NCBI RefSeq assembly: GCF_042186555.1
Contig: NC_133324.1
Location: forward strand, 73,460,189-73,524,188
Reading direction: 5' to 3'
Length of the DNA stretch: 64,000 nucleotides
Origin: Aquarana catesbeiana
Taxonomy: Eukaryota; Chordata; Amphibia; Anura; Ranidae
Positions within the stretch are counted from its first letter, which is position 1. Every line of letters starts with the position of its first letter. The position numbers and the translations under genes are program-made. This document shows, in pieces, positions 1 through 11,408 of this stretch. The notes beneath the pieces were generated by a model that searched no databases, was not told the DNA's origin, and saw nothing but the letters and a program-made list of their open reading frames with translations.

Positions 1-645
1 TAGTACAGTTGCTAATACAGTGCAGGCGGTGTACACAGTATCTAATACAGTGTGTGCAGTTTCTACAGTACTACAGTTCTGGTGGTGTACACATTACAGT
101 GCAGCCATAGTACAGTTTCTACTACTTTTCTGGTGGTGTACACAGTATCTAATACAGTGTGTACAGTTTCTACTACACTTTTGGTGGTGTACACAGTATA
201 AAATACAGTGCAGCCATAGTACAGTTGCTAATACAGTGCAGGCGGTGTACGCAGTATCTAATACAGTGTGTACAGTGTCTACTACACTTCTGGTGGTGTA
301 CACAGTATAAAATACAGTGCAGCCGTCGTACAATTTCTACTACTTTTCTGGTGGTGTACACAGTATCTAATACAGTGTGTACAGTTTCTACTACACTTCT
401 GGTGATGTACACAGTATAAAATACAGTGCAGCCGTGGTACAGTTGCTAATACAGTGCATGCAGTGTACACAGTATCTAATACAGTTTGTACAGTGTCTAC
501 TACACTTCTGGTGGTGTACACAGTATAAAATACAGTGCAGCCGTAGTACAGTTGCTAATACAATGCAGGCAATGTACACAGTATCTAATACAGTGTGTAC
601 AGTTTCTACTACACTTCTGGTGGTGTACACAGTATCTAATACAGT
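1..645. repeat. Tandem array, about 109-bp unit, upstream of a hAT transposase
   Basis: The stretch repeats phrases such as GGTGGTGTACACAGTAT, AATACAGTGCAG and GTACAGTTTCTACTAC. Matching landmarks recur near 184, 293, 402 and 511, giving a period of about 109 bp with a looser half-unit. Open frames on both strands here are a by-product of the repeat. The array ends about 30 bp before the likely transposase start codon, so it may be the subterminal region of the hAT element. The left end is cut by the window edge and no terminal inverted repeat is visible. Confidence 0.9.
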
Positions 646-677
646 ATAGTGTGGTGTTGCAAGACAAAATATACATC

Positions 678-3600
678 ATGTCCAGAAGGCCACCAAGGAG
701 AGGCAGACGCTCACAGGCCACTAAAAGAGGACAAGCAACTTCTGTGTCTACAGTCAATAGCGCTGGTCGTGGACATGGTACATCCTCTGCAGGTTGCTGT
801 GGGGCACACTTGTCCTTTTTTTCTGCTGCTGGCCATGTTATTGAGCCAGAACATGCAGAAGAGTTGGTGGAGTGGATAACAAAGCCGTCCTCATCCTCCT
901 CATCCTCTGTCACCCTGGCTCAGAGTGGTTTGCCTTTCAATGCAGCTGCCAAAACGGCCTATTCCACTGGCTCCTTGTCCACAGTCACTCCTTCCATAGC
1001 CCCACCATCATGCACAGAGGAGTCCCCAGAATTATTCGACCACAGTATCGGGTACATGCTGCTGGAGGATGTTCAGCGATTTGAAGGCTCCGATGTTGGT
1101 TCCCAGGATGAGGAAGGGAGTAACGTGAGCTTAGAGAGAGGGGGTGCCCAAGAAGGACAAGAAACTGGCAGTCCTGTTCCCCCAGCTGCAGCATACTGCC
1201 AAGTTTTCTCCAGTGACAAGGAGGGAGGGGACGACGAGGTCACTGGCTGAAGAGAAGAGAGGAGAACTCTGAGGCAGGATGTCCTCTAGGGGGCAGCTTA
1301 AGGGCAGCCACCCTATTGCATCACACACCACAAAGCTCCGTAGGTGCAGGGCGCTGCTGACTCCCCACTGACTTTTAAAAGTTCCTTGGTGTGGGCCTTT
1401 TTGACAGGTGTGCAGCATATCGCATCGTTGCTGTTTGCAACCTATGTCTGAAGCGGATCAAGCGTGGCAACAACAGCAGCCGCTTGGGCACCACATGCTT
1501 GACCAGGCATATGATGACCTGCCTTGCAGTCCATTGGCAACAGCACTTGAAAGACCCACATTAAAGAAAAAGGCAGACTTCTCCTTGCTCCTCATCTAGG
1601 ATCTCCAACCCCACTAAACCTCCAGTCCTCTCAAAAACCTGCACTGAGAGGAATGAAGGTATAGCAATAGGCGTCCCAAGTACTTGCAGCCAGTCTGCTA
1701 GCAGTACACCACCATCTGATTTAAAAGGCAAATTTCCCTACCCCAGTTGATGAACGGTAAAAAGAAAGTTGGTCCCTGCCATCCACATGCTCAATGTCTG
1801 AATGCTAGCTTGGCCAAATTGCTATTACTGCAACTGCTGCCTTTTCAGCTGGTAGACTCTGCCCTTTTTGTGAATTTGTGGAATGTGTTGTACCTTAGTG
1901 GCAGGTTCCAAAATGCCATTTCTTTTCACGGAAGGCCATTCCGGCTCTCTACCGGCATGTGGAAGGCAATGTTTTGGCCTCGTTGGACAGGGCAGTCAAC
2001 AGTAAGGTGCATATTACCGCTGACTCATGGTCCAGCAGGCATGGGAAGGGACGTTACCTTTCCTTCACGGCGCACTGTGTAACTCTGCTGGCAGCTGAGA
2101 AGGATGCAGGACAGGGTTCAGTATTGTTGGAGCTTGTTCCACCACCACGCCTCCAAAATGCTAGTGGTGATTCTGCCACAGCTCTCTCCTCCACCCCCTC
2201 CTCTTCTTCTTCCTCTATGGCCTCTTCTGCAGATTTGTCCTCTGAACCAGCTGTGCTCTGTAAGCATTCAAGGGGCTATGCAGGCAGTCAAGCGGTGCTT
2301 GAGTTGGTCTGCTTAGGAGATAGGAGCCACACTGGGGCAGAGATTCTGTCAGCTCTGCAGGGGCAGGCTCAGAGGTGGTTGATGCCATGCCAGCTTCAGC
2401 CAGGAATGGTTGTATGCGACGATGGCACCAACTTTCTCTCTGCCCTCCGACAGGGACATTTAACCCATGTTCCATGTTTGGCACACGTCTTGAATCTGGT
2501 GGTGCAGCGGTTCTTGAGCAGGTACCCAGGCTTACAGGATCTCCTGAGGCAGGCCAGAAAAGTCTGTGGTCATTTCCGCCAGTCATACAATGCCAGTGCT
2601 CGGCTGGCTGACTTTAAAAGGGAATGAAACCTGCCCACCAACCTCCTTATTTGTGACATGCCCACCAGGTGGAACTCAACGTTGGCAATGCTGCAGTGGC
2701 TTCACACGCAGCAGAGGGCCATCAATGAGTACCTGTGCGAGTATGGCACCAGGACAGGGTCAGGGGAGCCTGGCTTCTTTTCACCACACCAGTGGCTACT
2801 GATCAAGGATGCATGCACCATTTGAAAAGACCACAAGTATGGTGAGCAGCGACAATGCATGCATCAGTGACACTGTCCCTCTAGTCTTCCTGTTGGAGCA
2901 CAGGGCACTTGAGGCAGAACAGTGGGAGGAAAAGGAGGACTTCCTTACCTCTCAAGGCCCCCTTTATGCAGATAGCATTCCTGCGGGCCCGCCAAACACA
3001 CAGTAAGAAGAGGAGGAGGAGGAGGAATGTGTCAGCAGTCTTCAAGGGATGGTTTTCAGTCCCCAGAAACCCAAGGAATTGTACGTGGCTGGGAGGAGGT
3101 TGTTACGGATCATGTGATCCTTAGTGACCCAGAGGACTCAGAATCTAATACATCTGCAAACTTGTGCTGCATGGCCTCCCTGATTCTGAAAAGCCTGTGA
3201 AAGGACCCTAGGATTCGTGGTATCAAGGAGAGGGATCATTACTGGCTGGCAACCCCTTTTGATCCATGTTACAAGGGTAAGGTTGCAGAACTCATCCTGC
3301 CTTTGCAGAGGGAGCAGAGGATGAAACATCTTCAGGAGGCCTTGAAAAAAGGTTTGTGCAATGTATTTCCAGACCCTGGGAGGTTACAATTTCCTGGTGC
3401 TGGACAACGTGTTGCTGAGGCTTTGTTCAGTCAGAGGAAGAGAGGTGGAGAAGGTGGCTGGCTGACCAATGCCTTTAAACAATTTCTCAGTCCTCAGCGC
3501 CAAGGTATGATCAGTTCAAGCAACCATCGCCAGAGTCTGCATTACATGGTGCAGGAATATCTAGGGGCAAGAGCAGACTTGGAGACCTTTCCAACAGAGC

Positions 3601-3872
3601 ATCCACTGGGTTATTGGGTCTTGAGGATGGACCACTGGCCAGAACTTGCTCAATATGCAATTGAGCTACTAGCCTGTCCGGCATTCAGTGTTCTTTCTGA
3701 ACGCACATTCAGTGATGCTGGAGGGTTTGTAACGGATCATAGAGTGCGCCTGTCCACAGACTCTGTTGATAGGCTCACATTCATAAAAATGAATCAGTCT
3801 TGGATCAGCAGCTATCAAGCACCTGATGCTGATGTAACTGATTGTATTTTCTATAGATGTGGGATCCCTTGA
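678..3872 (+). pseudogene. hAT-superfamily transposase, BED finger type, broken
   Basis: This is the remains of a cut-and-paste DNA transposase. A first open stretch (678-1250) starts with an Arg/Lys-rich segment and is Ser/Glu-rich; the start at 678 is chosen because the frame upstream is only tandem repeat. A BED-type zinc finger lies at about 1395-1530 in a different frame, with CNLC, a Lys/Arg-rich linker and a TRHM ending. The middle block (1959-2627) has a TADSWSS segment, a CDDGTN segment and the THVPCLAHVLNLVVQRF signature, as expected for the hAT catalytic core. The C-terminal block (3303-3872) has CPAFSVLSERTFSDAG and ends in the hAT dimerisation region. Stops and frameshifts separate the blocks (stop at 1248-1250, break near 2627), so no full protein can be made. 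ZBED-like host genes derive from such transposases, but the breaks argue against a domesticated gene. Confidence 0.85.
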
Positions 3873-3949
3873 AGACTGCCTATGCTGACTATCCTATTCC
3901 TCCTCAATCTTGATGATGCTAGCTTTCAACAATATTTTTGGTTTAGGGC

Positions 3950-4125
3950 ACCACCACCCAAGGCCCAATTTTCTGCCCCTGTTTAACAGGGGCATGAAAA
4001 TTACACTTTTTGATATAATATTTCAAAGCAGGGCCCATTCCTGCTCCCAACAAGAGTATCTGTGAGGGGTTACAGTGTTGTGGCACCACCACCACCCAAG
4101 GCCCAATTTTCCTACCTGGAAGATG
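3950..4125. repeat. Short direct repeat after the hAT transposase
   Basis: The phrase CACCCAAGGCCCAATTTTC occurs near 3955 and again near 4094, about 138 bp apart. It lies in the 3' noncoding part of the hAT element and may be subterminal repeat DNA. The rest of 3873-4300 shows no gene. Confidence 0.5.
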
Positions 4126-4300
4126 AAAGTTAAAAGCAAACTTTGAAATACTTTCAAACAACAGTCATCGAATGTCTGAGAATTTTTGCACGAATGTTCT
4201 TTGTATGAATATTCCTTTGAAAATCTCCAAATATAAGGCTAGCTGTAGATGTGAGGTTGCTGATGCTTGATAAAGCCAGACTGTAGGATGACCCTAAAAA

Positions 4301-4544
4301 TGGGTTCACACTGTCGCAACTTTGGATCCAACTTGTGAGACCCCCAAGTCGCGTGACATGTGAAATCCCATGTTAGTCAAAGAGAGTTGTCATTTCTAGC
4401 ACTACTGAAGTTGCCACGACTTCAGAAAAGGTTCCTGTACGACTTCAAGGCTACTTCTATTCTATACTTCTATCAAAGCAGTACCCAAGTCGCCTGGCAA
4501 AGTCGCAGGTCTTGTGACTTTTAGGTCGCTGCAGTGTGAACCCA
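4301..4544. mobile_element. MITE with TGGGTTCACACTG termini
   Basis: The left end TGGGTTCACACTG is matched in inverse orientation by CAGTGTGAACCCA at the right end. CCTAAA occurs next to both ends and may be a target duplication. The interior is noncoding with repeated GACTT/AAGTC words. Related sequences lie near 28005-28270 and 53916-54146. Confidence 0.65.
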
Positions 4545-4574
4545 GCCTAAAGCAGCCCATTCTAGTTTCTTCCA

Positions 4575-4840
4575 CCAGGGGTGGAAGAAAAAAAAAAAAA
4601 AAGGCTCAATTCCCCCATCAACACAATCAGAATGCCTCCTGCAGTGCTATAGTGTTGTGACAGTTGGGGCATGGGGAGACTTGCCACCTGGCAGAACACA
4701 ATGATTACTGCTAGCAGCTATAGCCACCAGCAATAATTACATGTAAAAAATCTGTCAGGCTGGTTGTACCCAAATCAATGGGTGTATTTTGGTACAATCA
4801 GCTTGCCCATAGATGGATCAAATCTTGACCGGTCTCTGCT
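4575..4840. repeat. Dispersed noncoding repeat, related to 8085-8350
   Basis: It shares phrases with 8085-8350 and 10590-10640, including a form of 'CCATCTATGGGCAGGCTGGTTG' split over two orientations and the CCCCATCAACAC segment. There is no coding potential. It is probably a MITE, but its exact ends are unclear. Confidence 0.4.
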
Positions 4841-5479
4841 GTACTGGCTGCATTTCAAACCAAAGACTGCACCAAATATCCATGTCTGGTCTATCTCAGT
4901 CAAAGTACCAATTTGTTGTACTGATAATGTTGTCTGACATTGTTATTATCCTGGCTGAGCTCCCATTCTCAGTGCATGAACATAAACATCACTCCCTGGT
5001 AATCCAAGAATATCTTTGGACAATCAGATTACTCACACTTATCTATCCAACCACACCTTAATGTCTATTGTGTGCTGTATTCATGACCTGATAATATAAT
5101 CACTAAAACTGGTGAATAGATTGCTAGGATGTCTAAAGTTTAGTTTACATTCTATTAAATGCTTCGGAAAAAATAGTCTTTTCCTTGGCCTTATTACATT
5201 GTATCTTGGAAGCATATTTACAGGCAGTGTTAATTTTGTTGATTAAAATGTATTCATCTACTCAATTAATACTATTTTAGGTGACTAAAATACGACTAAC
5301 ACTAAAAACAATTTAGATGACTAAAATACGACTAAAACTAAAATGGCATTTTAGTCAAAAGACTAAAACTAAATTGAAATTTGATGTCAAAATTAACAAT
5401 GGTGACAGGGCATGGGGAATCCTATTCAGTTACACAAACAGTTAAGCTCAATATCTTGTTTATATGCACGATTAGTGTA

Positions 5480-5491
5480 AAAAAATATATA

Positions 5492-5538
<47 letters not shown>

Positions 5539-5542
5539 TACA
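5480..5542. repeat. (TA)n/(CA)n microsatellite
   Basis: Alternating TA followed by ACACACAC. A simple repeat abutting the left end of a Tc1-like element. Confidence 0.9.
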
Positions 5543-5545
5543 CTA

Positions 5546-6313
5546 TATTACCAAAAGTATTAGGACACCTGTTTGACTATTCTTCCAGAAGCGCATTTGT
5601 GAGGTCAGGCACTGATGTGGACGAGAAGGCCTGGCTCACAGTTTCCGCTCTAATTCATCCCAAAGGTGTTCTATCGGGTTGAGGTCAGGACTTTGTGCAG
5701 GCTAGTCAAGTTCCACTGCCCCAAACTCACTCATCCATGTCTTTATGGACCTTGCTTTGTGCACTGGTCCAAATCATTTGGTGGAGGGGGGATTATGGTG
5801 TGGGGTTGTTTTTCAGGGGTTGGGCTTGGCCCCTTAGTTCCAGTGAAGGGAACTCTTAAGGTGTCAGCATACCAAGACATTTTGGACAATTTCATGCTCC
5901 CAACTTTGTGGGAACAGTTTGGGGATGGCCCCTTCCTGTTCCAACATGACTGCTCACCCATGCACAAAGTAAGGTCCATAAAGACATGGATGAGCAAGTT
6001 TGGGGTGGAGGAACTTGACTGGCCTGCACAGAGTCCTGACCTCAACCCTATAGAACACCCTTGGGTATGAATTAGAGCGGAGACTGCAAGCCAGACCTTC
6101 TCGTCCTCATCAGTGCCTGACCTCACAAATGCGCTTCTGGAAGAATGGTCAAACATAGACACACTCCTAAATTTTGTGGACAACCTTCCCAGAAGAGTTG
6201 AAGCTATTATAGCTGCAAAGGGTGGGTCAACTCAATATTGAACCCTACGGACTAAGACTTTGATGTCATTGAAGTTCATGTACATGTAAAAGCAGGTGTC
6301 TCAATACTTTTAA
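5546..6313 (+). mobile_element. Tc1-like element rearranged into a fold-back form
   Basis: The ends carry inverted CCAAAAGTATTAGGACACCTG-like and CAGGTGTCTCAATACTTTT sequences. The right half encodes the C-terminal part of a Tc1/mariner transposase. The left 150 bp or so (about 5570-5715) is the reverse complement of the C-terminal coding segment at about 6015-6155. The element is therefore a head-to-head rearrangement with long inverted termini that replaced the N-terminal DNA-binding region. Confidence 0.8.
5666..6070 (+). pseudogene. Tc1/mariner transposase C-terminal fragment
   Basis: The translation contains GGGGIMVWGCFSG, a FQHDCSPMH segment holding the second catalytic Asp, and PDLNPIEHPW holding the catalytic Glu of the DDE triad. 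The helix-turn-helix domain and first Asp are missing, because the upstream DNA is an inverted copy of the gene's own 3' part. It cannot encode a working transposase. Confidence 0.8.
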
Positions 6314-6321
6314 CAATAAAT

Positions 6322-6899
6322 AGTTACATAGTAGGTGAGGTTGAAAAAAAGACACAAGTCCATCAAGTCCAACCCATGTGTGTGACTTTATGTCAGTATT
6401 ACATTGTATATTACATTGTATATCCCTGTATGTTGCGGTTGTTTAGGTGCCCATCTAATAGTTTTTTTAAATGATTGATGCTCCCCGCTGAAACCACTGC
6501 TTGTGGAAGAGAATTCCACATCCCAACCACTCTGACAGTAAAGAACCCTCTACACAGTTTAAGATTAAACCACTTCTCTTCTACTTTAAGTGAATGGCCG
6601 CGTGTCTTTTTTAAATTACCTTGCACGGAAAAGTCTTCTGCCTATTGTGGGGTCACCAGTACGGTATTTGTACATTGAAATCATATCCCCTCTCAAGAGA
6701 GAATAAGTTCAGTGCTGCAGTCTATCCTCATTGCTGAGATGCTGCAGTCCCTTTATTAGTTTTGTTGCCCTTCTCTGGACTTTCTCCAGTTCCAGTACAT
6801 CCTTCCTGAGGACTGGTGCCCAGAAGTGGACAGCATACTCCAGGTGCGGCCGGACCAGAGTCTTGTAGAGTTGGAGAATTATCGTTTTATCTCTGGAGT
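6322..6899 (-). mobile_element. CR1-like LINE 3' end, part 1
   Basis: Read on the minus strand, it carries the end of a non-LTR reverse transcriptase ORF. Segments include RPHLEYAVHFWAP, LEKVQRRATK, HLSNEDRL, RGHSLKV and VVGMWNSLPQAVV, typical of the CR1/L3 group C-terminus. Stops interrupt the frame. The 3' tail, in minus sense, reads ...CAACCTCACCTACTATG. The LINE is split from part 2 (7752-7990) by the TA-flanked element at 6902-7749. Confidence 0.8.
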
Positions 6900-7122
6900 T
6901 ACCGTATATAGTCGCGTATAAGTCGAATTTTGCAGCCCCTTTTTTGGGGCTGAAAGTGCCCCCCTCGACTTATACACGAGTCACTGCCATCTGCCTACAT
7001 GATCGGCGTGTCATGCAGGCAGGCGGCGGCCAGCGTGTGCTGTATACCACTCGGCAGCGGCTCTCGGCTCTCACAGTTCAAAAGCCGTGCCTCCTCGTCT
7101 GTGATAGGCAGTCAGTGTACAG

Positions 7123-7187
7123 CCTATCACGGACATTCTCTCATCCTCGTCCGTGGTATGAGGATGGGAGAATGTCCGTGATAGGCT
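7123..7187. repeat. Internal inverted repeat
   Basis: GCCTATCACGGACATTCTC is followed about 20 bp later by its near-exact reverse complement, GAGAATGTCCGTGATAGGC. It would fold into a hairpin. Confidence 0.85.
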
Positions 7188-7315
7188 GACTGCTGACTGC
7201 TGGGAAATGGAGTTTTCTGCCTATCATTGACGACGACGAGGCGCGGCTTTTGAACAGTGAATGGCCGCCGAATAGGAATAGCACACACTGATCGGTGCAG
7301 AGCGGCACATGGAGG

Positions 7316-7580
7316 CATGCACAGGACACAGGTAGGATGCACACAGACACACATACACAGGACCATATACACATGACACATGCACATGTACACATTACAC
7401 AGGTACAGGACACATGCTCATATACACAGGACACAGGTAGAGGACACATGACACATGCACATATACACAGGACACAGGTACATGACACATGCACATATAC
7501 ACAGGACACAGGTACATATACACATGACACAGGTACAGTACACATGCACATATACACAGGACACATGCACAGGACACAGG
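7316..7580. repeat. Minisatellite, ACACATGCACATATACACAGG-type
   Basis: Degenerate tandem copies of CACATGCACATATACACAGG and GACACAGGTA inside the TA-flanked element. Long open frames on both strands (Cys/Val/His-rich on the minus strand) are artefacts of the repeat. Confidence 0.85.
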
Positions 7581-7751
7581 GAGGTATACAGCTGCAGATG
7601 GGCATTGTTGACCCTCTTTTTCCACTTACAGTAGCTGCTGCATTTCTCACCCTCGTCTTATACTCGGGTCAATCATTTTTTCCCATTTTTTGGTGGTAAA
7701 TTAGGGCCTCGACTTATACTCGGATCGACTTATACTCGAGTATATACGGTA

Positions 7752-7990
7752 ATCCCCTTTTTAATGCATGCCAATATTCTGTTGGCCTAGCTTGCAGCAG
7801 CCTGCCATTTCTGAGCCTTTCGTCTACTAAGACCCCCAGGTCCTTTTCCATCCTAGATTCCAACAGAGGTTCTCCCCCTAGAGAGTAAATTGCATTAATA
7901 TTTTTGACACCCAAATGCATTATTTTACATTTTTCAACCTTTAAACTTCATTTGCCATGTGGCAAATGCACGTCAATACATAAAAGTGTG
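7752..7990 (-). mobile_element. CR1-like LINE, part 2 (upstream segment)
   Basis: On the minus strand it encodes the MHLGVKN and MEKDLGVLVDERL segments that precede the RPHLEYA block of part 1 in CR1-type reverse transcriptases. It is continuous with 6322-6899 once the TA-flanked insertion is removed, and it is truncated at its 5' side. Confidence 0.75.
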
Positions 7991-8084
7991 AGTACTAATT
8001 TATAACACTAATTTAATTATGTTTGCCTGAAGTTTCCATTCTGGGCTATCTACAGATTTCTGGGTATTCCATGTATTTGTGCTT

Positions 8085-8350
8085 CTAAAGCTGGACATAG
8101 ACCAATTAAAATTTGGCCAGTTCAGCAGGAACCAGTTGAATTTTAATCCATCTATGGGCAGGCTGGTTGTACTAAAGTCTTTTTTTTGGCCCAGTCACTG
8201 CCAGCTGCTATACTTGCCAGCAGTGATCATTGTATTCTTCCAGTTGGGAAGGCTCCCCGCGCTCCCCACCAGCAGAACACAATAGTGCTGCGGGAGAGAT
8301 TTCCCCATCAACACTAACAGACTACATTGCATAATGTATGGTCAGCCTAA
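8085..8350. repeat. Dispersed noncoding repeat, related to 4575-4840
   Basis: It shares the ATCCATCTATGGGCAGGCTG segment with 10610-10635 and the CCCCATCAACAC segment with 4615. It is noncoding and probably an old MITE. From 8350 to 9168 I see no gene, only poly-T/poly-G tracts near 8850-8872. Confidence 0.4.
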
Positions 8351-9168
8351 AGCCTGGTACACACTATTAGTTTTTTTTTTCCATTCAACCCAGGGGGCTT
8401 GCGAGGAGCCACTGTACTAATTGTTAGTACAGTGATCTATTGTGTTCTGACTCCCCCTCCAGAACACCCAGGTCAGCCTTCTAGGCCATTGGCTGAGAGA
8501 GCTGATTGGATGCTGACTGGTTGACCTTTTTCGGTCATGCCCCTTCAACAGAAGCCGGCCGAATGACTGTCCTCTGTCAGACCGGCTGCAGTACGCACAG
8601 GCCGAATGTCGTCCAACTTTCAGCCCATCTGTACTATGCTTAAGTATGGGGTTGAGGGAGATTGACAGGAAGAAGGTCTTTTCTGGCCTCTCATAACAAT
8701 GACTTCCTCTTATATTCCACCTGAAAAACAAATAAAAAGATGGTTTAAAAGCCATGTGATGTGTACAGTTCACCCATAGGGAATTGTTCATTCTCAACAA
8801 AACTGGAGATTCATTTAAAATATATCTCTAGCCGTAACATCTCTCTCTATTTTTTTTTTTTTGGGGGGGGGGATATAATTGCAGTATGTGTCCCTGCTAG
8901 GAAGGTATACACACTATTTGTCCAGGTGGCCATTATTATCAGGACAGCAAATAATGGGAAATCCAACATTTTTGGGGGGAAAATCTTCCAATGTGGGCAC
9001 ATGGTCAGGTGGCAACTGTCTAGACGGGAATTTCCCTCAGTTTGGAGAAATTTCCTCTCATTTCATGTTATGTCTACAGAGCAGTGAAGGGGAATCTCTT
9101 GAAAGGGGTTAATGGCAAAAACCTGACAGAGGTTTTAACCATTGTAGGGCTCTTCCAGAGGTTGCTAA

Positions 9169-10077
9169 AGCCTCATACACAATCGGACTTTCCGACAACA
9201 AAACCGTGGAATTTTGTCCGAAGGGTGTTGGCTCAAACTTGTCTTGCATACACACGGTCACACAAATGTTGGCCAACAATTACGAAAGTAGTGACGTGCT
9301 AAGTAGTTTTTCAGCTCTTTAGCGCCTTCCTTTGGGCTCCTTCTGCTAATTTCATGTTAGTAGAAGTTTGGTGAGTGTTGATTCGTGCTTTTCTTTTCAC
9401 GTTTTTCATTTATCGCTTTTCATTTTGTGCTCTTCAGTTTGTTTCTGAACGGCCGGTCGTCAACCAGACATGTTGCGGAATAGGAGGAAATAACGCGTTA
9501 TTTATTATTGGCCTTGGAGTTATGTAAAATAGAAAAGGGACACCAACATAGTTGTCTTTGTTCTTAAAAACTACGGGATAATGGTGTTGTGGTAACTTGC
9601 CCAAATAAAAAACAAAAAAAAACAAAAACATAATAATATTATTCTTGATATCACTACAAAAAAAAAAAGCCTTTGAAAATTTGTTTGCAATAACTCCATC
9701 AGTATCACCAGCAAAGCAGCTTCATTATTATCCCATTAAAGAAGAGAATTGTGCACTGCATTTGGAGATTTCACAATTTGGCACGTCACTAATGTGAATT
9801 CTCCATTACAAACCCTAGTTTACAAGACCGACCGCTTCTGCTTCTCAGCATGCATGTTTGTACTTTGAACTTTTGTCCGACGGACTTGTGTATGCACGAT
9901 CGGAAAATCCGACAACACACATTTGTTGGTGGAAAATTTGAGAACATGCTAGCCAACATTTGTTGGCGGAAAGTCTGACATCAATTGTCCGATGGAGCGT
10001 ACACACGGTCGGATTGTCCGCCAACAACCTCACATCCACCATTTCCCGTTGGAAAGTCCGATCGTGTGTACGGGGCT
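9169..10077. mobile_element. PIF/Harbinger-type MITE, TAA-flanked
   Basis: The ends read AGCCTCATACACAATCGGAC and, inverted, GTCCGATCGTGTGTACGGGGCT. Each is flanked by TAA (9166-9168 and 10078-10080), a 3-bp TWA duplication as PIF/Harbinger elements make. Internal TCCGACAACA words repeat near both ends. It is the same family as 23920-24348 and 63691-64000. No transposase is present. Confidence 0.8.
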
Positions 10078-10235
10078 TAAGGGTTCCTTGAGCAATGAGC
10101 AATTTCTGCCTCTCAGATAAGTTCCCACTGCCACCAATGGTTTTTTAACTATCTGTAAAGAGCATTCTTCCCACTGACCATAACATTGACCATGACCATA
10201 ACACTAATATGTCATGAGTTGTAGATATAGTAATT

Positions 10236-10312
10236 CTTAGCAGGGGTTCCCTGAGACCGGAAAGATATTTTCAAGGGTTCCTCTGTGTTGAAAAGGTTGA
10301 TAAACGCTGATT
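10236..10312. repeat. Fragment of a hAT-type terminal region
   Basis: The phrases CAGGGGTTCCCTGAGA and AAGGGTTCCTC...AAAAGGTTGA match, inverted, the end region of the hAT element at 62703-63311. Only a short remnant remains. Confidence 0.45.
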
Positions 10313-10641
10313 CATTCAAAACTAAAAAGAAAAATGTGCGTTTAGTCAAACTCAGAGTAACTAAAACATTATGATCCTATGCTCCATCAGTAGAATGTCC
10401 CTCAGTGTCATCACATCCTTACAGGTCTGTGGACCCCGCTCTAGTCTTGGTGACGTCAGGACCCTAGACTGCTGCAGTGTGGGGGAGAAGAAGCTGTAGG
10501 GAGTGGTGTAGCTGCAGGGAGGAGCAGGCAATCTGGTAAGTGAATCTTTTTTTTTTGTACCCCTAAACTAAAACAAACAATCAAAGCTAGCCAAAGACTA
10601 ATTAAAAAATTTCGATCCATCTATGGGCAGGCTGGTTGAAC

Positions 10642-11036
10642 TTAAAGCGGAGTTCCACCCAAAAATTGAACTTCCACTTTTCGGATTCCTCCCCCCCCTC
10701 CGGTGTCACATTTTGCAGGGGGAGCAGATATCTGTATAATCCAGGTATTTGCTCCCACTTCCAGGCATAGATCGCCACAGTATCCGCGGCTATCCATGCC
10801 TCGTTCGGCCCCTCCTCTGTCCCCCACCGCTGTCTTCTGGGAGACACACAGGTCCCAGAAGACAGCAGGGACCAGTGAGATCGCGCATGCGCAGCAGGGA
10901 GCCATGCTGTGAAGCCACAAGGCTTCACTTCTTTATTCCTTTACCGAAGATGCCGGCGCCTCCACCCGGAAGCTGAGGGACAGATCGGCTTTGGGTGAGG
11001 ACATCGCGGGTGCCCTGGACAGGAACTTCGCTTTAA
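10642..11036. mobile_element. TTAA-flanked MITE (TTAAAGCGGAGTTCC)
   Basis: It begins TTAAAGCGGAGTTCC and ends GGAACTTCGCTTTAA, so the termini are inverted and bordered by TTAA (10642-10645, 11033-11036). This fits the T2/Kolobok-like or piggyBac-like TTAA group; a TTAAAGG-like start is typical of frog T2 MITEs. The 58115-58596 element is the same family, with shared CTTCTGGGA and GCATGCGCAG-type interior words. Open frames inside are incidental. Confidence 0.8.
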
Positions 11037-11364
11037 GTCAATCAGTAGAACCAGCCTATTGGGGTTTCTTCTTTACAAGGGATATTTTTTTTAGTTGCCT
11101 GGAGTTGGACCTTAACCTTTGTTCCAAATCTGGATCATCTACAGATTTCCTGGTATTTCACTTTCTACTTCTCAAAACAATGTCTTTTTCTTGAAATGGA
11201 GAGCTAGGAGTGAGGGATTAGTACGGTGCCAGAAAAGCAACAATACAAATAATAAAACTAATTATTTTTATTACAAAAGGTTAAAAATACAATTCATACA
11301 AAGTGCGAAGTACAAAATGGAGCATTGGCGGATGAATACAACCAGTGGATGGCAATAAATGAGT

Positions 11365-11408
11365 TATCCCTACTAGTTTCGCCAAAACTTTGGCTTCCTC
11401 AGGGGATA
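11365..11408 (-). ncRNA. Hammerhead-ribozyme-like motif, left Penelope arm
   Basis: On the minus strand: TATCCC, then CTGAGGA, then a hairpin GCCAA-AGTT-TTGGC, then GAAAC, TAGTA and GGGATA. CTGANGA and GAAA are the two conserved hammerhead core strands. TATCCC/GGGATA could form helix I, the GCCAA/TTGGC hairpin helix II, and ACTAGT is self-complementary, as a very short helix III that works in dimers would be. One extra A sits between CTGAGGA and helix II. Hammerheads are known in Penelope-like terminal regions; activity here is inferred. Confidence 0.6.

Larger units (their letters stand above)
6902..7749. mobile_element. TA-flanked DNA transposon carrying a minisatellite
   Basis: The termini are inverted: CCGTATATAGTCGCGTATAA on the left and TTATACTCGAGTATATACGG on the right, each bordered by TA (6900-6901, 7750-7751). 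This fits a Tc1/mariner-type insertion. It sits inside a CR1-like LINE, which continues on both sides. It contains a fold-back segment at 7123-7187 and a minisatellite at about 7316-7580. No transposase frame was found. Confidence 0.75.

Noticed and set aside
7141..7650. Cys/Val-rich 169-codon minus-strand frame resembling a Cys-repeat protein
   Set aside because: It arises from the ACACAGG-type minisatellite within a TA-flanked transposon.
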